Source of the DNA: Mycobacterium triplex | GTDB lineage: Bacteria > Actinomycetota > Actinomycetes > Mycobacteriales > Mycobacteriaceae | DNA: 64,000 bases | Reading direction: 5' to 3' | Assembly (NCBI RefSeq): GCF_000689255.1 | Contig: NZ_HG964446.1 | Coordinates: 5,631,784-5,695,783, forward strand | Shown here: positions 8,222 through 17,194 of the stretch, piece by piece | How positions within the stretch are numbered: position 1 is the stretch's first letter | Layout: every line of letters starts with the position of its first letter | Program-made: the position numbers and the translations under genes | The notes under the pieces: generated by a model | Databases searched by the model: none | Told to the model about the DNA's origin: nothing | The model's input: the letters and a program-made list of their open reading frames with translations, nothing else

Positions 8222-9529
8222 ATGACTATCGCACGCTTGGCCGCTCACCGGGCGGCGACTGTCGCTCGTCGACTCGTGGCATTGGCGATCACCGCGCTGG
8301 CGCTGTCGGTGTCGGGTTGTGGCGACTCCGGTGACCATCGCGAAGGCGACGCCAGCGACAACGGCTGTCGCACGCTGGCCGCCGATCCAGGTTGGTATGG
8401 CGACAACCGTGACCGGCTCAACGCGATGATCAGCCACCTCGGCAGCTGCGGCAAGCTGGAACCCGAGGCGGACGACCCGCCGCTGGCGGTGTTCGACTGG
8501 GACAACACGATGGTGAAAAACGACGGTGGCGACGCCACCTTCTTCTGGATGGTGCGCAACTCCAAGGTGCGTCAACCTCCCGGTGGAAATTGGAGCGAGA
8601 CAAGCCAATACCTCACCGCGCCGGCCGCCGCGGAACTGGCATCCGCGTGCGGCGCGCTGGCCCCTCCGGGTGAGCCGCTGCCGACGGGAACCAACGCCGG
8701 ATGCGCCGACGAACTGGTCTCGATAGCCAGCGATCGTCAGACCCGCACGGGCGCAGCGGCATTCGCCGGTTACAACCACCGACGCATCAATCCCTCCGCC
8801 GCCTGGGGGTCGCAACTGCTGGCCGGTTGGACCGAGGCCGACATCAACGGATTCAGCGAAGCGGCCCGGCGGGAAAACCTCGAGGCGCCCGAGGGTACCG
8901 AACAACAGGTGGGCAGCACCCGCCAAATCGGGTGGGTGCGCTATTACGCCCAGATGCGAGATCTGGTTGCTACCCTGCAGGCCAACGGATTTGACGTGCG
9001 TATTATCTCCGCGTCGCCCGAGCCGGTGGTGCGAGTCTGGGCCGCCGATCTCGGAATCGCCGCCGACCATGTGATGGGCACCCGCACCGAGCACGATGGC
9101 GACGTCCTGACCTCCCGATTGGCGTCCTGTGGTGGCGAACCGTCGATTCCCTTCAACGAGGGCAAGCGCTGCCGGATCAACGAGCAGGTGTTCGGCATCC
9201 GGGGGCCGTCGGCGTTCGACCAGTCGGCCGAGCCGCGGCGCCAGGTGTTCGGGGCCGGCGACTCCGACGGAGACGTCACCTTCACCGCGGACGCGACCGC
9301 GCTGCGCCTGGTGATCAATCGCAACCAGATCGAGTTGATGTGCCGGGCCTACGCCAATCCCGACGGGCGATGGCTGGTCAACCCGATGTTCACCAATCCA
9401 TTGGGTGTGCGCCCGCCCTACCCTTGTGCGACACAGGGTTTCGACGCTCCCGACGGCGGCCGGGCACCGCTGCTACGACCCGACGGCAGCGTCGTCCCCG
9501 ACCAACAGGATCGGGTACACGCGGGATAG
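8222..9529 (+). CDS. HAD-family phosphatase lipoprotein
   Basis: 435 residues. An N-terminal signal peptide ends in a lipobox (LSVSGC, Cys 33), so the mature protein is probably lipid-anchored outside the membrane. HAD motif I is LAVFDWDNTMV (DxDxT) at about residues 88-98, motif II is probably VRIISASPEPV, and motif IV is GAGDSDGDVTF. The large insert between motifs I and II acts as cap domain. The layout resembles secreted phosphorylcholine-phosphatase-like HAD enzymes, but the substrate is not known. It lies directly downstream of the orphan MCE gene and ends 6 bp before the convergent purL stop codon. A role in hydrolysing phosphorylated lipid head groups for import is only a hypothesis. 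Confidence 0.82.
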   Translation: MTIARLAAHRAATVARRLVALAITALALSVSGCGDSGDHREGDASDNGCRTLAADPGWYGDNRDRLNAMISHLGSCGKLEPEADDPPLAVFDWDNTMVKNDGGDATFFWMVRNSKVRQPPGGNWSETSQYLTAPAAAELASACGALAPPGEPLPTGTNAGCADELVSIASDRQTRTGAAAFAGYNHRRINPSAAWGSQLLAGWTEADINGFSEAARRENLEAPEGTEQQVGSTRQIGWVRYYAQMRDLVATLQANGFDVRIISASPEPVVRVWAADLGIAADHVMGTRTEHDGDVLTSRLASCGGEPSIPFNEGKRCRINEQVFGIRGPSAFDQSAEPRRQVFGAGDSDGDVTFTADATALRLVINRNQIELMCRAYANPDGRWLVNPMFTNPLGVRPPYPCATQGFDAPDGGRAPLLRPDGSVVPDQQDRVHAG

Positions 9530-9535
9530 CTTGGC

Positions 9536-11851
9536 TCAGCCGAAGAATCGCGGCAGCACCGCTTCGGATGTCGCGCGCAGTTCGGCCAGTGACACCGTGA
9601 ACAGGTCTTGAAACTCGAGTGCGTCCGAGTCCTGGTCGACGACGCCGATGCGGACGGCAGGAAGTCCGCGCGCCTCGCACATGGAACGAAACCGGCTCTC
9701 CTCGGTGCGCGGCACCGCCACGAGCATCCGGCCCGCCGACTCGGAGAACAGCGTCACGAACGGGTCACTGCCCTCGGGAAGCACTATGCGGCAACCGGTC
9801 TCACCTGCCAGCGCCGATTCCACGATGGCCTGGGCCAGCCCGCCCTCGGACAGGTCATGGGCCGCGGTCACCAGCCCGTCGCGCGATGCCGCGCTGAGCA
9901 CCTCGGCCAGCAGCTTCTCGCGCTGCAGGTCGACCGCCGGCGGCAACCCACCGAGATGATCGCCGGTCACCTGGGCCCAGATGGACCCGTCCAACTCGTC
10001 GCGGGTGTCGCCGAGAAGCAGCAGGGACTCTCCCGGGTCGGTGCCCAGGGCGGTCGGGATGCGCCGATCGACATCGTCGATGACGCCGAGCACGCCAACC
10101 ACCGGAGTCGGCAAGATGGCGACCGTTCCGGTCTGGTTGTAGAAGCTGACGTTGCCGCCGGTCACTGGAATCCCCAGGGCCACACAGCCATCGGCGAGTC
10201 CCCGGACGGCTTGCGAGAACTGCCACATCACTCCGGGATCTTCGGGCGAGCCGAAGTTGAGGCAGTTGGTCACCGCGACCGGCACGGCCCCGGTGGCCGC
10301 GACGTTGCGGTAGGCCTCGGCCAGCGCCAGCTGGGCTCCGGTGTAGGGGTCCAGCTTGGTGTAGCGCCCCGAGGCATCGGTCGACAGCGCGATACCACGG
10401 CCGGTGGCCTCGTCGATGCGCAGCACTCCGCCGTCGGCGTGCTCGGCCAGCACGGTGTTGCCGCGCACGTACCGGTCGTATTGCTCGGTGATGAATGCCC
10501 GGCTGCACAGGTGCGGGCTGCCCAGCAGCGCAAGCAAAGTCGCGCGCAGTTCGTCACCGGTGGCCGGCCGGGGCAGCGTGGCCGAGCTGTCGGCATTCAA
10601 CGCGTCCTGCGATTCCGGGCGCGCCACCGGACGCTCGTAGACCGGGCCCTGATGCGCCACGGTGCGCGGCGGCACGTCGACCACGGTCTGGCCGTGCCAG
10701 GTGATGCGCAGCCGATCACCGTCGGTGACCTCGCCGATCACGGTCGCCAGCACCTCCCACTTGCGGCACACCGCCAGGAAGGCCTCGACATTCTCCGGAG
10801 CGACCACGGCACACATCCGCTCCTGGGACTCGCTGGACAGGATCTCGGCGGGGGTCATATTGGCCGCCCGCAACGGGACGCTCTCCAGCTCCACTTCCAT
10901 ACCGCCGTCACCGGCCGATGCGAGTTCTGAAGTCGCACAAGACAACCCGGCACCACCGAGATCCTGGATGCCGATCACCAAGCCGGCCGCATACAGCTCC
11001 AGGCAGCACTCGATGAGCACCTTCTCGGTGAACGGGTCACCGACCTGTACCGACGGCAGCTTCTTGCGGCCGGGGCCGCCGCCCTCGTCGCCGCCGAAGG
11101 TCTCCGACGCCAGCACGGACACCCCGCCGATCCCGTCCAGGCCGGTGCGCGCACCGAACAGGATGATCTTGTTGCCGGTTCCCGAGGCGAATGCCAGGTG
11201 CAGGTCCTCCTTGCGCAGCACGCCCACGCACAGCGCGTTGACCAACGGATTGCCCGCATACGACGCGTCGAAGACGGTCTCGCCGCCGATGTTGGGCAGG
11301 CCCAGCGAGTTACCGTAGCCGCCGATACCGCGGACCACGCCGTCGAGCACGCGGCGGGTGTCGGGCGCGTCGGCGGGGCCGAACCGCAGTTGATCCATCA
11401 CGGCGACCGGCCGGGCGCCCATGGCCATGATGTCGCGCACAATGCCGCCGACACCCGTGGCCGCGCCCTGGTAGGGCTCGACATAGGACGGGTGGTTGTG
11501 CGACTCGACCTTGAACGTGACGGCCCAGCCGTCGCCGATGTCGACGACGCCGGCGTTCTCGCCGATGCCGGCCAGCATGCCCGCGCGCATCTCGTCGGTC
11601 GTGGTCTCGCCGAAGTAGCGCAGATGGACCTTGGACGACTTGTACGAGCAGTGCTCGCTCCACATCACCGAGTACATCGCCAGCTCGGTGTCGGTGGGCC
11701 GGCGGCCCAGAATCTGGCGAATCCGCTGGTACTCGTCGTCTTTTAGACCCAATTCACCGAAGGGCTGCGGCTGGTCGGGGGTGGCGGCCGCATGTTCGAC
11801 GGTGTCGGCCACATGAGTGCGGGCGCCCGCTCCTGAGACAGTCACGCACAC
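9536..11851 (-). CDS. purL: Phosphoribosylformylglycinamidine synthase subunit PurL
   Basis: 771 residues as an open frame, the size of the small PurL that works with PurS and PurQ (both present at 35.7-36.6 kb). PurL turns FGAR into FGAM using ATP and ammonia delivered from PurQ. Visible motifs are YSVMWSEHCSYKSSK, VTFKVESHNHPSYVEPYQGAATGVGG and AHDLSEGGLAQAI. The true start is uncertain. The frame opens with ATG at 11851, but no Shine-Dalgarno sequence precedes it, and in-frame GTG codons follow (including one at 11812). The conserved region starts at TVEHAAATPDQPQPF. No partner gene on the same strand is close: the next minus-strand gene is 58 bp upstream. Confidence 0.95.
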   Translation of the reverse strand: MCVTVSGAGARTHVADTVEHAAATPDQPQPFGELGLKDDEYQRIRQILGRRPTDTELAMYSVMWSEHCSYKSSKVHLRYFGETTTDEMRAGMLAGIGENAGVVDIGDGWAVTFKVESHNHPSYVEPYQGAATGVGGIVRDIMAMGARPVAVMDQLRFGPADAPDTRRVLDGVVRGIGGYGNSLGLPNIGGETVFDASYAGNPLVNALCVGVLRKEDLHLAFASGTGNKIILFGARTGLDGIGGVSVLASETFGGDEGGGPGRKKLPSVQVGDPFTEKVLIECCLELYAAGLVIGIQDLGGAGLSCATSELASAGDGGMEVELESVPLRAANMTPAEILSSESQERMCAVVAPENVEAFLAVCRKWEVLATVIGEVTDGDRLRITWHGQTVVDVPPRTVAHQGPVYERPVARPESQDALNADSSATLPRPATGDELRATLLALLGSPHLCSRAFITEQYDRYVRGNTVLAEHADGGVLRIDEATGRGIALSTDASGRYTKLDPYTGAQLALAEAYRNVAATGAVPVAVTNCLNFGSPEDPGVMWQFSQAVRGLADGCVALGIPVTGGNVSFYNQTGTVAILPTPVVGVLGVIDDVDRRIPTALGTDPGESLLLLGDTRDELDGSIWAQVTGDHLGGLPPAVDLQREKLLAEVLSAASRDGLVTAAHDLSEGGLAQAIVESALAGETGCRIVLPEGSDPFVTLFSESAGRMLVAVPRTEESRFRSMCEARGLPAVRIGVVDQDSDALEFQDLFTVSLAELRATSEAVLPRFFG

Positions 11852-11909
11852 AGTCTAGGGTCCCGGGCCGTTCGGCTCCGGCTCGCCGAATCGCGGATAG
11901 CGACGGGCC

Positions 11910-13724
11910 TCAGATCGGCATCCGATAGCCGTAGTATTCGTGGTCTTCGTTATAGCCGCCGTGTCCCAGTCCGAGGTGGTCGAAACTCTCCACGAACTCG
12001 ATCGCCTCGATCCATTTGACCTGTTTGAAGCCGAGCTCCCGTTCGTTTCGCAGGCGCAACGGCGCGCCGTGGGTTTCGGTGAGTGGTTGACCGTTCATCT
12101 CGTAGGCCAGCATGGCGGTCGGCTCGCACATGTGCTCGATCTTGTGGCAGTCGTAGTAGCGGCCTTCGGCCGGTCCGCCGGCCCCGTAGGCGAACGAATA
12201 AAAGACCACCCAGCGAGCCGAGGGCAGCGGGCGCACCACATCGAGGATGTCCGACATCCGCACGCCTCCCCACTTGGCCACCCCCGACCAACCCTGAATG
12301 CAGTAATGCTGGGTGATCTGGTCGTGTTTGGGCAGCGCGCGCAACTCGTCGTAGGACAGACTGACCGGATTCTCGACGAGGCCCTCGATGCACAACGCAT
12401 AGTGCGACCAGTTGGCGGCCTGCAGCCGGCGATAGCGCTCGGAATCGGGGATCGTGCCGTTGGGCCACAGGTACGGCGAGATGTCCTTTTCGGAATACGT
12501 CGCGTTGGGATGCGGTAGTTCCAGCAGTTCCTTGGCCCAGCCGACCGTCCCGCGACCAACCCGGCGGACCACGCCGGGATATCGCGCCGTGAAGGGGGAC
12601 GCGAGCATCCACAACGCCACGATGACCGCCATGGCCAAGGCGTAAATCACTACCGCCCAATATGATTGAGTGTTGGTACCGAACACAATATGGTTCACGT
12701 TGCCGACGAATCCCGTCACGAAGACCATGACGGTGTGGACCGCGATGAAAAAGACCATCCACACCAGCACCGCGAAATGCACGGTGCGCGCCACCTGTCG
12801 GTTCAGCGGACCCCGACCGAAACCCAACCACGCCGCGATCGCCGGGCCCTGCAGCAGGCCGGTGACAAACGCCAGTGGTGCGGCAATGAACACGGTGGTG
12901 AAGTAGGCGGTGATCTGCATGCCGTTGTAGCTGGTGAAGCCATGGTTGGCCGGGAAGTCCAGCGAGGCGTACTGGATCGCCGTCGACAGCGCGTTCGGGA
13001 CGACATCCAGCGATTGCGGGACGATCCGGCGCCACTGCCCGGTCGTGAAGAGGAGCACGTAAAAGATCAATCCATTGGCGAGCCACAACAGGTCGAAGCT
13101 GAAATGCCACCACCGGGCCAGCCCGATCGAATGCCGAAACCCGGGTATGCCCAACCACTTCGGAATGGCCACCGAATCGTCCTTGGCCGTCCACACCCGG
13201 GCGGCGTCGCTGCGGTCCTGGCGATCGGCCGGGACCGGACCGCGGATCCGCAACCATTCGGTTCCCGGTCGGCATCCCGCGTTCAGGTACAGCCGCGGAT
13301 GGTCGGCGAGAATTTGCAGCCCGGCGCGGACGATGAACATCATAAAGACGATGTTGAACAGATGCTGCCAGCGCAGCCAACTCGGAAAGCCCGAATACAC
13401 CGGTGGTGCAAAGCTTTTCGATGTCCCGGGGTAACGCTCGATGAAGGCCTGCATCCACTCGTATTGGCGCAACTGCTGTGCCAGCGCGACTGCCACCAGC
13501 ATTCCGGCCACCCCGAGCGGCAGCAACCACAGCAGGTTGAACCAGCGTCGGCCGATCCGAACCGAGGGCAGACGCGCCATTTCCTGCTGCGGCAATCCCC
13601 CCGCCCACTCGTCGAGGTCGATGCGTTGATCCAGCAGCCGCCGGCGCGCACGCTGGTCGAGCAACGACTCGAGACGGGCTCGCGCAACCGTGGCGGATCC
13701 ATTGCTGGGTGGATGGTCAGCCAT
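11910..13724 (-). CDS. Cytochrome b-type membrane domain fused to molybdopterin-dependent oxidoreductase
   Basis: 604 residues from the ATG at 13724, which has GGGAGGAAGG before it; the frame extends to 13757 without a signal. The N-terminal half (about residues 50-385) has five or six hydrophobic helices with well-placed histidines (WQHLFNIVFMMF, ARWWHFSFDLLW, RTVHFAVLVW, IAVHTVMVF), the pattern of a di-haem cytochrome b561. The C-terminal half (about 400-604) is a sulfite-oxidase/YedY-type molybdopterin domain with the metal-ligand cysteine in HYCIQGWSG and the motif THGAPLRLRNERELGFKQVKW. The two halves would make one protein that moves electrons between quinone pool and an oxidised substrate. 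Substrate unknown. An XRE regulator lies 49 bp upstream on the same strand. Confidence 0.85.
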   Translation of the reverse strand: MADHPPSNGSATVARARLESLLDQRARRRLLDQRIDLDEWAGGLPQQEMARLPSVRIGRRWFNLLWLLPLGVAGMLVAVALAQQLRQYEWMQAFIERYPGTSKSFAPPVYSGFPSWLRWQHLFNIVFMMFIVRAGLQILADHPRLYLNAGCRPGTEWLRIRGPVPADRQDRSDAARVWTAKDDSVAIPKWLGIPGFRHSIGLARWWHFSFDLLWLANGLIFYVLLFTTGQWRRIVPQSLDVVPNALSTAIQYASLDFPANHGFTSYNGMQITAYFTTVFIAAPLAFVTGLLQGPAIAAWLGFGRGPLNRQVARTVHFAVLVWMVFFIAVHTVMVFVTGFVGNVNHIVFGTNTQSYWAVVIYALAMAVIVALWMLASPFTARYPGVVRRVGRGTVGWAKELLELPHPNATYSEKDISPYLWPNGTIPDSERYRRLQAANWSHYALCIEGLVENPVSLSYDELRALPKHDQITQHYCIQGWSGVAKWGGVRMSDILDVVRPLPSARWVVFYSFAYGAGGPAEGRYYDCHKIEHMCEPTAMLAYEMNGQPLTETHGAPLRLRNERELGFKQVKWIEAIEFVESFDHLGLGHGGYNEDHEYYGYRMPI

Positions 13725-13773
13725 TGTGTGCCTTCCTCCCTGTGACGCCGGCACCAAAACGTCAATCTAAAAC

Positions 13774-14562
13774 CTACTCGCCGCGCAGCAGGCGGGCGCT
13801 TTCGGCGTCGGCCGGATAGAACAATTCGACGGCCAATTCGGCGAGCGTGACTTCGAGCGGCGTCCCGAAGGTCGTCAGCGTGGTGAACATCGACAACCGC
13901 TGACCGCCGCCGGCATCGAGCACCAGCGGAACGAGCAGCGACGCGCCGTCCGACGGCGTGCCCCACGGTTTGGCAGCAGTGGCGACGCCGGGGTATTCGC
14001 GTACCTCGTCGCCGAGGGCCCGCACTGCCGGGTCGCCGGTCAGCGCGATCGTGCGCTGCAGCTGGTGCAACAGGTAGCCCGCCCATTCTCCGAAATTCAG
14101 GGTCCGCCCGGCCAGACCGTCGGGATGCAGGCACAGCCGGTAGACGTTGGCCGGCGGGCCGAGCAGTTCCCCGGCCAGGCCGGCCGTGAGCGCAGCCGCG
14201 GCGGCGTTGGCCCCCACGATGTTCCAGCACCGATCGATGACCACGCCCGGGTAGGGGTCGTGCGCATCGAGGAGGCGTTGCACGGCGTCCCGGGCCGGGG
14301 ACAGGGCGGCGTCCTCGAGCGGCCGCGACTGGTAGCGCGGGGCAAACCCGGCCGCCAGCAGCAGCGTGTTGCGCTCCCGCAGCGGGATGTCGAGGCCCTC
14401 GGCCAGCGTGAGCACCATCTCCGGACTCGGGCGGGAGCGCCCGGTCTCGATGAAGCTCAGATGTCGCGCCGACACGCCCACGCTCAGCGACAGGTCAAGC
14501 TGGCTGACTCGTCGGCGCGTGCGCCATTCACGCAACAGGACACCGACCGGCGCGTGGCTCAC
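13774..14562 (-). CDS. XRE-family regulator with MmyB-like ligand domain
   Basis: 262 residues. The N-terminal helix-turn-helix (about 8-65, LREWRTRRRVSQLDLSLSVGVSARHLSFIETGRSRPS) is of the Cro/C1 type. The rest (about 85-255) matches the MmyB-like domain that follows such HTH segments in many actinobacterial regulators and is thought to bind a fatty acid or similar ligand. It is divergent from a SnoaL-like gene with 125 bp between the start codons, a common arrangement that suggests it controls that gene and itself. It may also be co-transcribed with the oxidoreductase downstream. Confidence 0.88.
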   Translation of the reverse strand: MSHAPVGVLLREWRTRRRVSQLDLSLSVGVSARHLSFIETGRSRPSPEMVLTLAEGLDIPLRERNTLLLAAGFAPRYQSRPLEDAALSPARDAVQRLLDAHDPYPGVVIDRCWNIVGANAAAAALTAGLAGELLGPPANVYRLCLHPDGLAGRTLNFGEWAGYLLHQLQRTIALTGDPAVRALGDEVREYPGVATAAKPWGTPSDGASLLVPLVLDAGGGQRLSMFTTLTTFGTPLEVTLAELAVELFYPADAESARLLRGE

Positions 14563-14687
14563 GCACTCACGGTAGCCACAATCGGTACCCGCGGCGATGA
14601 CCTCGGAGGTAATTGTGCCGCTGCGCCACGCCGCGACACCCTTGCTGCGAACGCGCTCAATCGGAGCGTCTGCCCCAGGAGGGAATC

Positions 14688-15086
14688 ATGACCGACATCG
14701 CTTCCGCTTCGCGCAAGTTCAGCGCCGAGCTGTTCGCGGCATTTTGGGCCGCACCCGACCTGTCGCGCGGATTGGACATTCTGGACGATGACATCGTCGG
14801 CTACTGGCCGGGAGACCCGGAACCGGTCCGCGGGGTCGAGGCATACACCGCCAAGATCGCCGAAATCCTAAAAGCCGCACCGGATTTGCAGCTCGAGGTC
14901 GTCGACAGCGCGACGGTGGCCGGTTCCGCCGAGGGCGAGGAGCTGGTGTTCTTGCACTACATCGGCCGGGCCACCGGGCCGGACGGCCCGCTGCAGATCC
15001 GCGGCCTCGACCGGGTGCGCACTCGCGACGGCCTGGTCGTGGAGAACGTGATCCGTTACGACCCGCCGTTTCTACCGCAGGGCTGA
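14688..15086 (+). CDS. SnoaL/NTF2-like small enzyme or ligand-binding protein
   Basis: 132 residues. It has the cone-shaped NTF2/SnoaL layout: N-terminal helices, the IVGYWPGDPEPVRGVEAY segment, then beta strands (ELVFLHYIGRA, GPLQIRGLDRVRTRDGLVVEN). Family members include polyketide cyclases, ketosteroid isomerases and many of unknown function. ATG at 14688 follows AGGAGGG with good spacing; the frame is open further upstream but has no signal there. It is divergent from the XRE/MmyB regulator and its likely target. It ends 3 bp before the convergent phosphotransferase stop. Confidence 0.82.
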   Translation: MTDIASASRKFSAELFAAFWAAPDLSRGLDILDDDIVGYWPGDPEPVRGVEAYTAKIAEILKAAPDLQLEVVDSATVAGSAEGEELVFLHYIGRATGPDGPLQIRGLDRVRTRDGLVVENVIRYDPPFLPQG

Positions 15087-15088
15087 AC

Positions 15089-16150
15089 TCAGCCCGCGAT
15101 CTCGGCCAGCGCCGAGGAGGTATCGAGGTCGGCGTAGGCGAACGAATACCGCTGCGCCAGTGGGACCGAGACGTCGGTGCGTTGCCACTCGCCGGCGCTG
15201 GCGGTCACCAGCCACAGGGTCAGTCCGTGCGCAACGGACGCCCGGTAGCGCAACCAGATCTCCTCGGCGCTGGGCAGCTCGCCGGCCGGTAAACCCAGCG
15301 AGTCTCGGTATTCGGCCAGCAGGTCGCGTTCGCTGTTGCGACGATCCTCGACGGTCAGCGCGCCCTGCAGGAAGTAGCCCAGGTCCAGCGACCAATTGCC
15401 CCTGCGGGCCACCTGCCAGTCCAGGAACCCGACCTCTCCGCTGGGCAGCAGGTAGGTGTTACCGATGTGGGGGTCGCCATGCAGCAGGGTCTGCGGCGAG
15501 GTGGTCAGCGTTCTGATGTACGGCTTCCAGACGGACTCGATCAGCTCGTCGATGGTCAACGACATGACCTGGGCGGGTGCGTCGGCGCCGAGGCTTTCCA
15601 GCGCGACGGGTAACGGTGCCGCCTGCATGCCCTCCCACGTCACGAAGGGCTCGAGCCAGTCCAGCGCCGGCTCGCGGTGCACCCGTTCGCCCCAGTATTT
15701 GCCGTGCATGCGGGCCAGGCCGCGCACGCCGGCGGCGACCTGCTCGACGGTCATCGGCCGGCTGCCGTCGCGGGGATCGGCGCCCCGGGCGCGGAGATCT
15801 TCCATCACCAGCACGAAGTCGTAGTCGGCCTCGTCGATCAGCGCGGTGTAGACGGCGGGATGCTCGAGCGGCAGATCCACCCCGCAGGTGAAGAGCCTCG
15901 GCTCGTGGAACATCCCACTGGTCAATCGGATCAGCGCCTTGTGCGCGGGATCGGCGGCCTTGACGAAGACCGTCGCCGGCCCCGCCCCGGCCCGATACGT
16001 GACGCCCAACCGGGCGCGGCGATTGGTGCCGTCGTCACGAAGCTCGACGGAGACCGTGTCGACCTCGGCGCCGGGAAAGTCCGCGGCCAGTGCCGCCGAC
16101 ATCCATTCGGGCGTGATCTCGTCCCAGCTCTTCGGCACCCACGCACTCAC
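15089..16150 (-). CDS. Aminoglycoside-phosphotransferase-fold kinase
   Basis: 353 residues from GTG at 16150 (preceded by AAAGGA). Kinase-like features are LLHGDPHIGNTYLL (catalytic loop HGDxxxxN, about residue 240) and GEVGFLDWQ (metal-binding Asp). The N-terminal lobe has YRAGAGPATVFVKAAD with the ATP lysine. The family phosphorylates small hydroxylated substrates; mycobacteria have many of unknown substrate, often near lipid catabolism genes. It is divergent from a TetR gene, with a near-perfect 18-bp palindrome at 16169-16186 in the 51-bp spacer, so it is probably repressed by that TetR. Confidence 0.83.
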   Translation of the reverse strand: MSAWVPKSWDEITPEWMSAALAADFPGAEVDTVSVELRDDGTNRRARLGVTYRAGAGPATVFVKAADPAHKALIRLTSGMFHEPRLFTCGVDLPLEHPAVYTALIDEADYDFVLVMEDLRARGADPRDGSRPMTVEQVAAGVRGLARMHGKYWGERVHREPALDWLEPFVTWEGMQAAPLPVALESLGADAPAQVMSLTIDELIESVWKPYIRTLTTSPQTLLHGDPHIGNTYLLPSGEVGFLDWQVARRGNWSLDLGYFLQGALTVEDRRNSERDLLAEYRDSLGLPAGELPSAEEIWLRYRASVAHGLTLWLVTASAGEWQRTDVSVPLAQRYSFAYADLDTSSALAEIAG

Positions 16151-16168
16151 CGGCGAGTCCTTTCGTAG

Positions 16169-16186
16169 AAACGACACGTATCGTTT
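16169..16186. promoter_or_regulatory. TetR operator palindrome
   Basis: The 18-bp sequence AAACGACACGTATCGTTT is palindromic except for one base pair. It lies midway between the start codons of the divergent phosphotransferase (16150) and TetR (16202) genes, so a bound repressor would cover both promoters. This is a strong operator candidate for the adjacent TetR protein. Confidence 0.75.
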
Positions 16187-16201
16187 CCTAAACTGTGCAC
16201 G

Positions 16202-16819
16202 ATGAAGGTAGCCCAACCCGACCCGGTGCCGCCACTGCCCGCCGAGCGCGGCGGCCGGCCCCGCGACAGCCGGCTGCATCACGCGATCCTGGACGCCACC
16301 CGCGAACTGCTCACCGCCGGCAGTTACGCCGAACTGTCGATGGAAAGCGTCGCGGCACGCGCGGGCGTCGGGAAAAAGACCCTCTACCGGCGATGGCCGT
16401 CGAAGGCGCCGATGGTCGCCGAAGCGGTGCTGGAAGCCTACGGCGGGTCGGGGTCATTCCCGGTCGCCGAGACCGCAGACGTCCGCGCCGATCTGCAGAC
16501 CTGGCTGACCGAGCATGCCGAGTTCTTGGCCGAACCGTCGAACGCCGCCTTGGTGCGGGCGCTCGTTGCCGCGGCCGCCGCGCGCCCGGGCGACGGCGAG
16601 GATCTCTATCGACAATTGAGCGCCCCGCAGCTCGCGGGATTGACGACGCGGCTGCGCCTAGCCGTCGAGGACGGAGAACTCCGCGCCGACGCGGACATCG
16701 ATGCCGTCGCACAAGCATTGGTCGGCACCCTGCTCTTCCACGCGCTCACGCGGACGACGGCGGGCACCGGATTCGACGGGCTCGTCGACGCGCTGTTCGA
16801 CGGCGTATCGAATCACTGA
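16202..16819 (+). CDS. TetR-family regulator
   Basis: 205 residues. The HTH domain spans about residues 20-75 (HHAILDATRELLTAGSYAELS, then ESVAARAGVGKKTLYRRWPSK); KKTLYRRWPSK is the recognition-helix region typical of this subfamily. The C-terminal ligand domain has no specific match I can name. It is divergent from the phosphotransferase with an operator palindrome between them, and overlaps the convergent VOC gene by 7 bp at its 3' end. Likely local repressor; ligand unknown. Confidence 0.9.
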   Translation: MKVAQPDPVPPLPAERGGRPRDSRLHHAILDATRELLTAGSYAELSMESVAARAGVGKKTLYRRWPSKAPMVAEAVLEAYGGSGSFPVAETADVRADLQTWLTEHAEFLAEPSNAALVRALVAAAAARPGDGEDLYRQLSAPQLAGLTTRLRLAVEDGELRADADIDAVAQALVGTLLFHALTRTTAGTGFDGLVDALFDGVSNH

Positions 16820-17160
16820 CCTGCCACGCAGAACGCGTTGCCTTCCGGGTCGGCCAGCACCACCCAGCGAAAGTTCTCGCTGAACCGGTGTCGGCCCAGC
16901 TCGGTGGCTCCCGCCGCGGTCAGCCGCGACACCTCGCCGTCGACATCGTCGGCGGCGAAATCGAGGTGCAACCGATTCTTTCCGGGCGTGCGATCGGGCA
17001 CATTCTGAAATCCCAACCGGGGTCCGTCCGGACGCATCACCGCGACGAATTCACCGGGAATCAATTCCTGTGTGGTGCCACCGAACTGGTCGGCCCACCA
17101 ACTGGCTAGCTTCGCGGCATCGCCGCAGTCGAAGGTGACCATCTCCACTTTGAGCGTCAT
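16813..17160 (-). CDS. VOC (glyoxalase/bleomycin-resistance) protein, Rv0801 type
   Basis: 115 residues forming two beta-alpha-beta-beta-beta units: MTLKVEMVTFDCGDAAKLASWW at the N-terminus and KNRLHLDFAADDVD in the second half, ending LADPEGNAFCV. Its size and its place next to the M18 aminopeptidase match Rv0801. VOC proteins are metal enzymes or binding proteins for small molecules; the substrate is unknown. Its last 7 bp overlap the end of the convergent TetR gene. Confidence 0.82.
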   Translation of the reverse strand: MTLKVEMVTFDCGDAAKLASWWADQFGGTTQELIPGEFVAVMRPDGPRLGFQNVPDRTPGKNRLHLDFAADDVDGEVSRLTAAGATELGRHRFSENFRWVVLADPEGNAFCVAGQ

Positions 17161-17194
17161 ACCGATCGACTCTAGGCCCGACGACCCGCGCAGA

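Noticed and set aside
12666..13745. A 359-residue plus-strand frame opposite the molybdopterin oxidoreductase
   Set aside because: Antisense of a gene with clear motifs; no start signal or recognisable domain.
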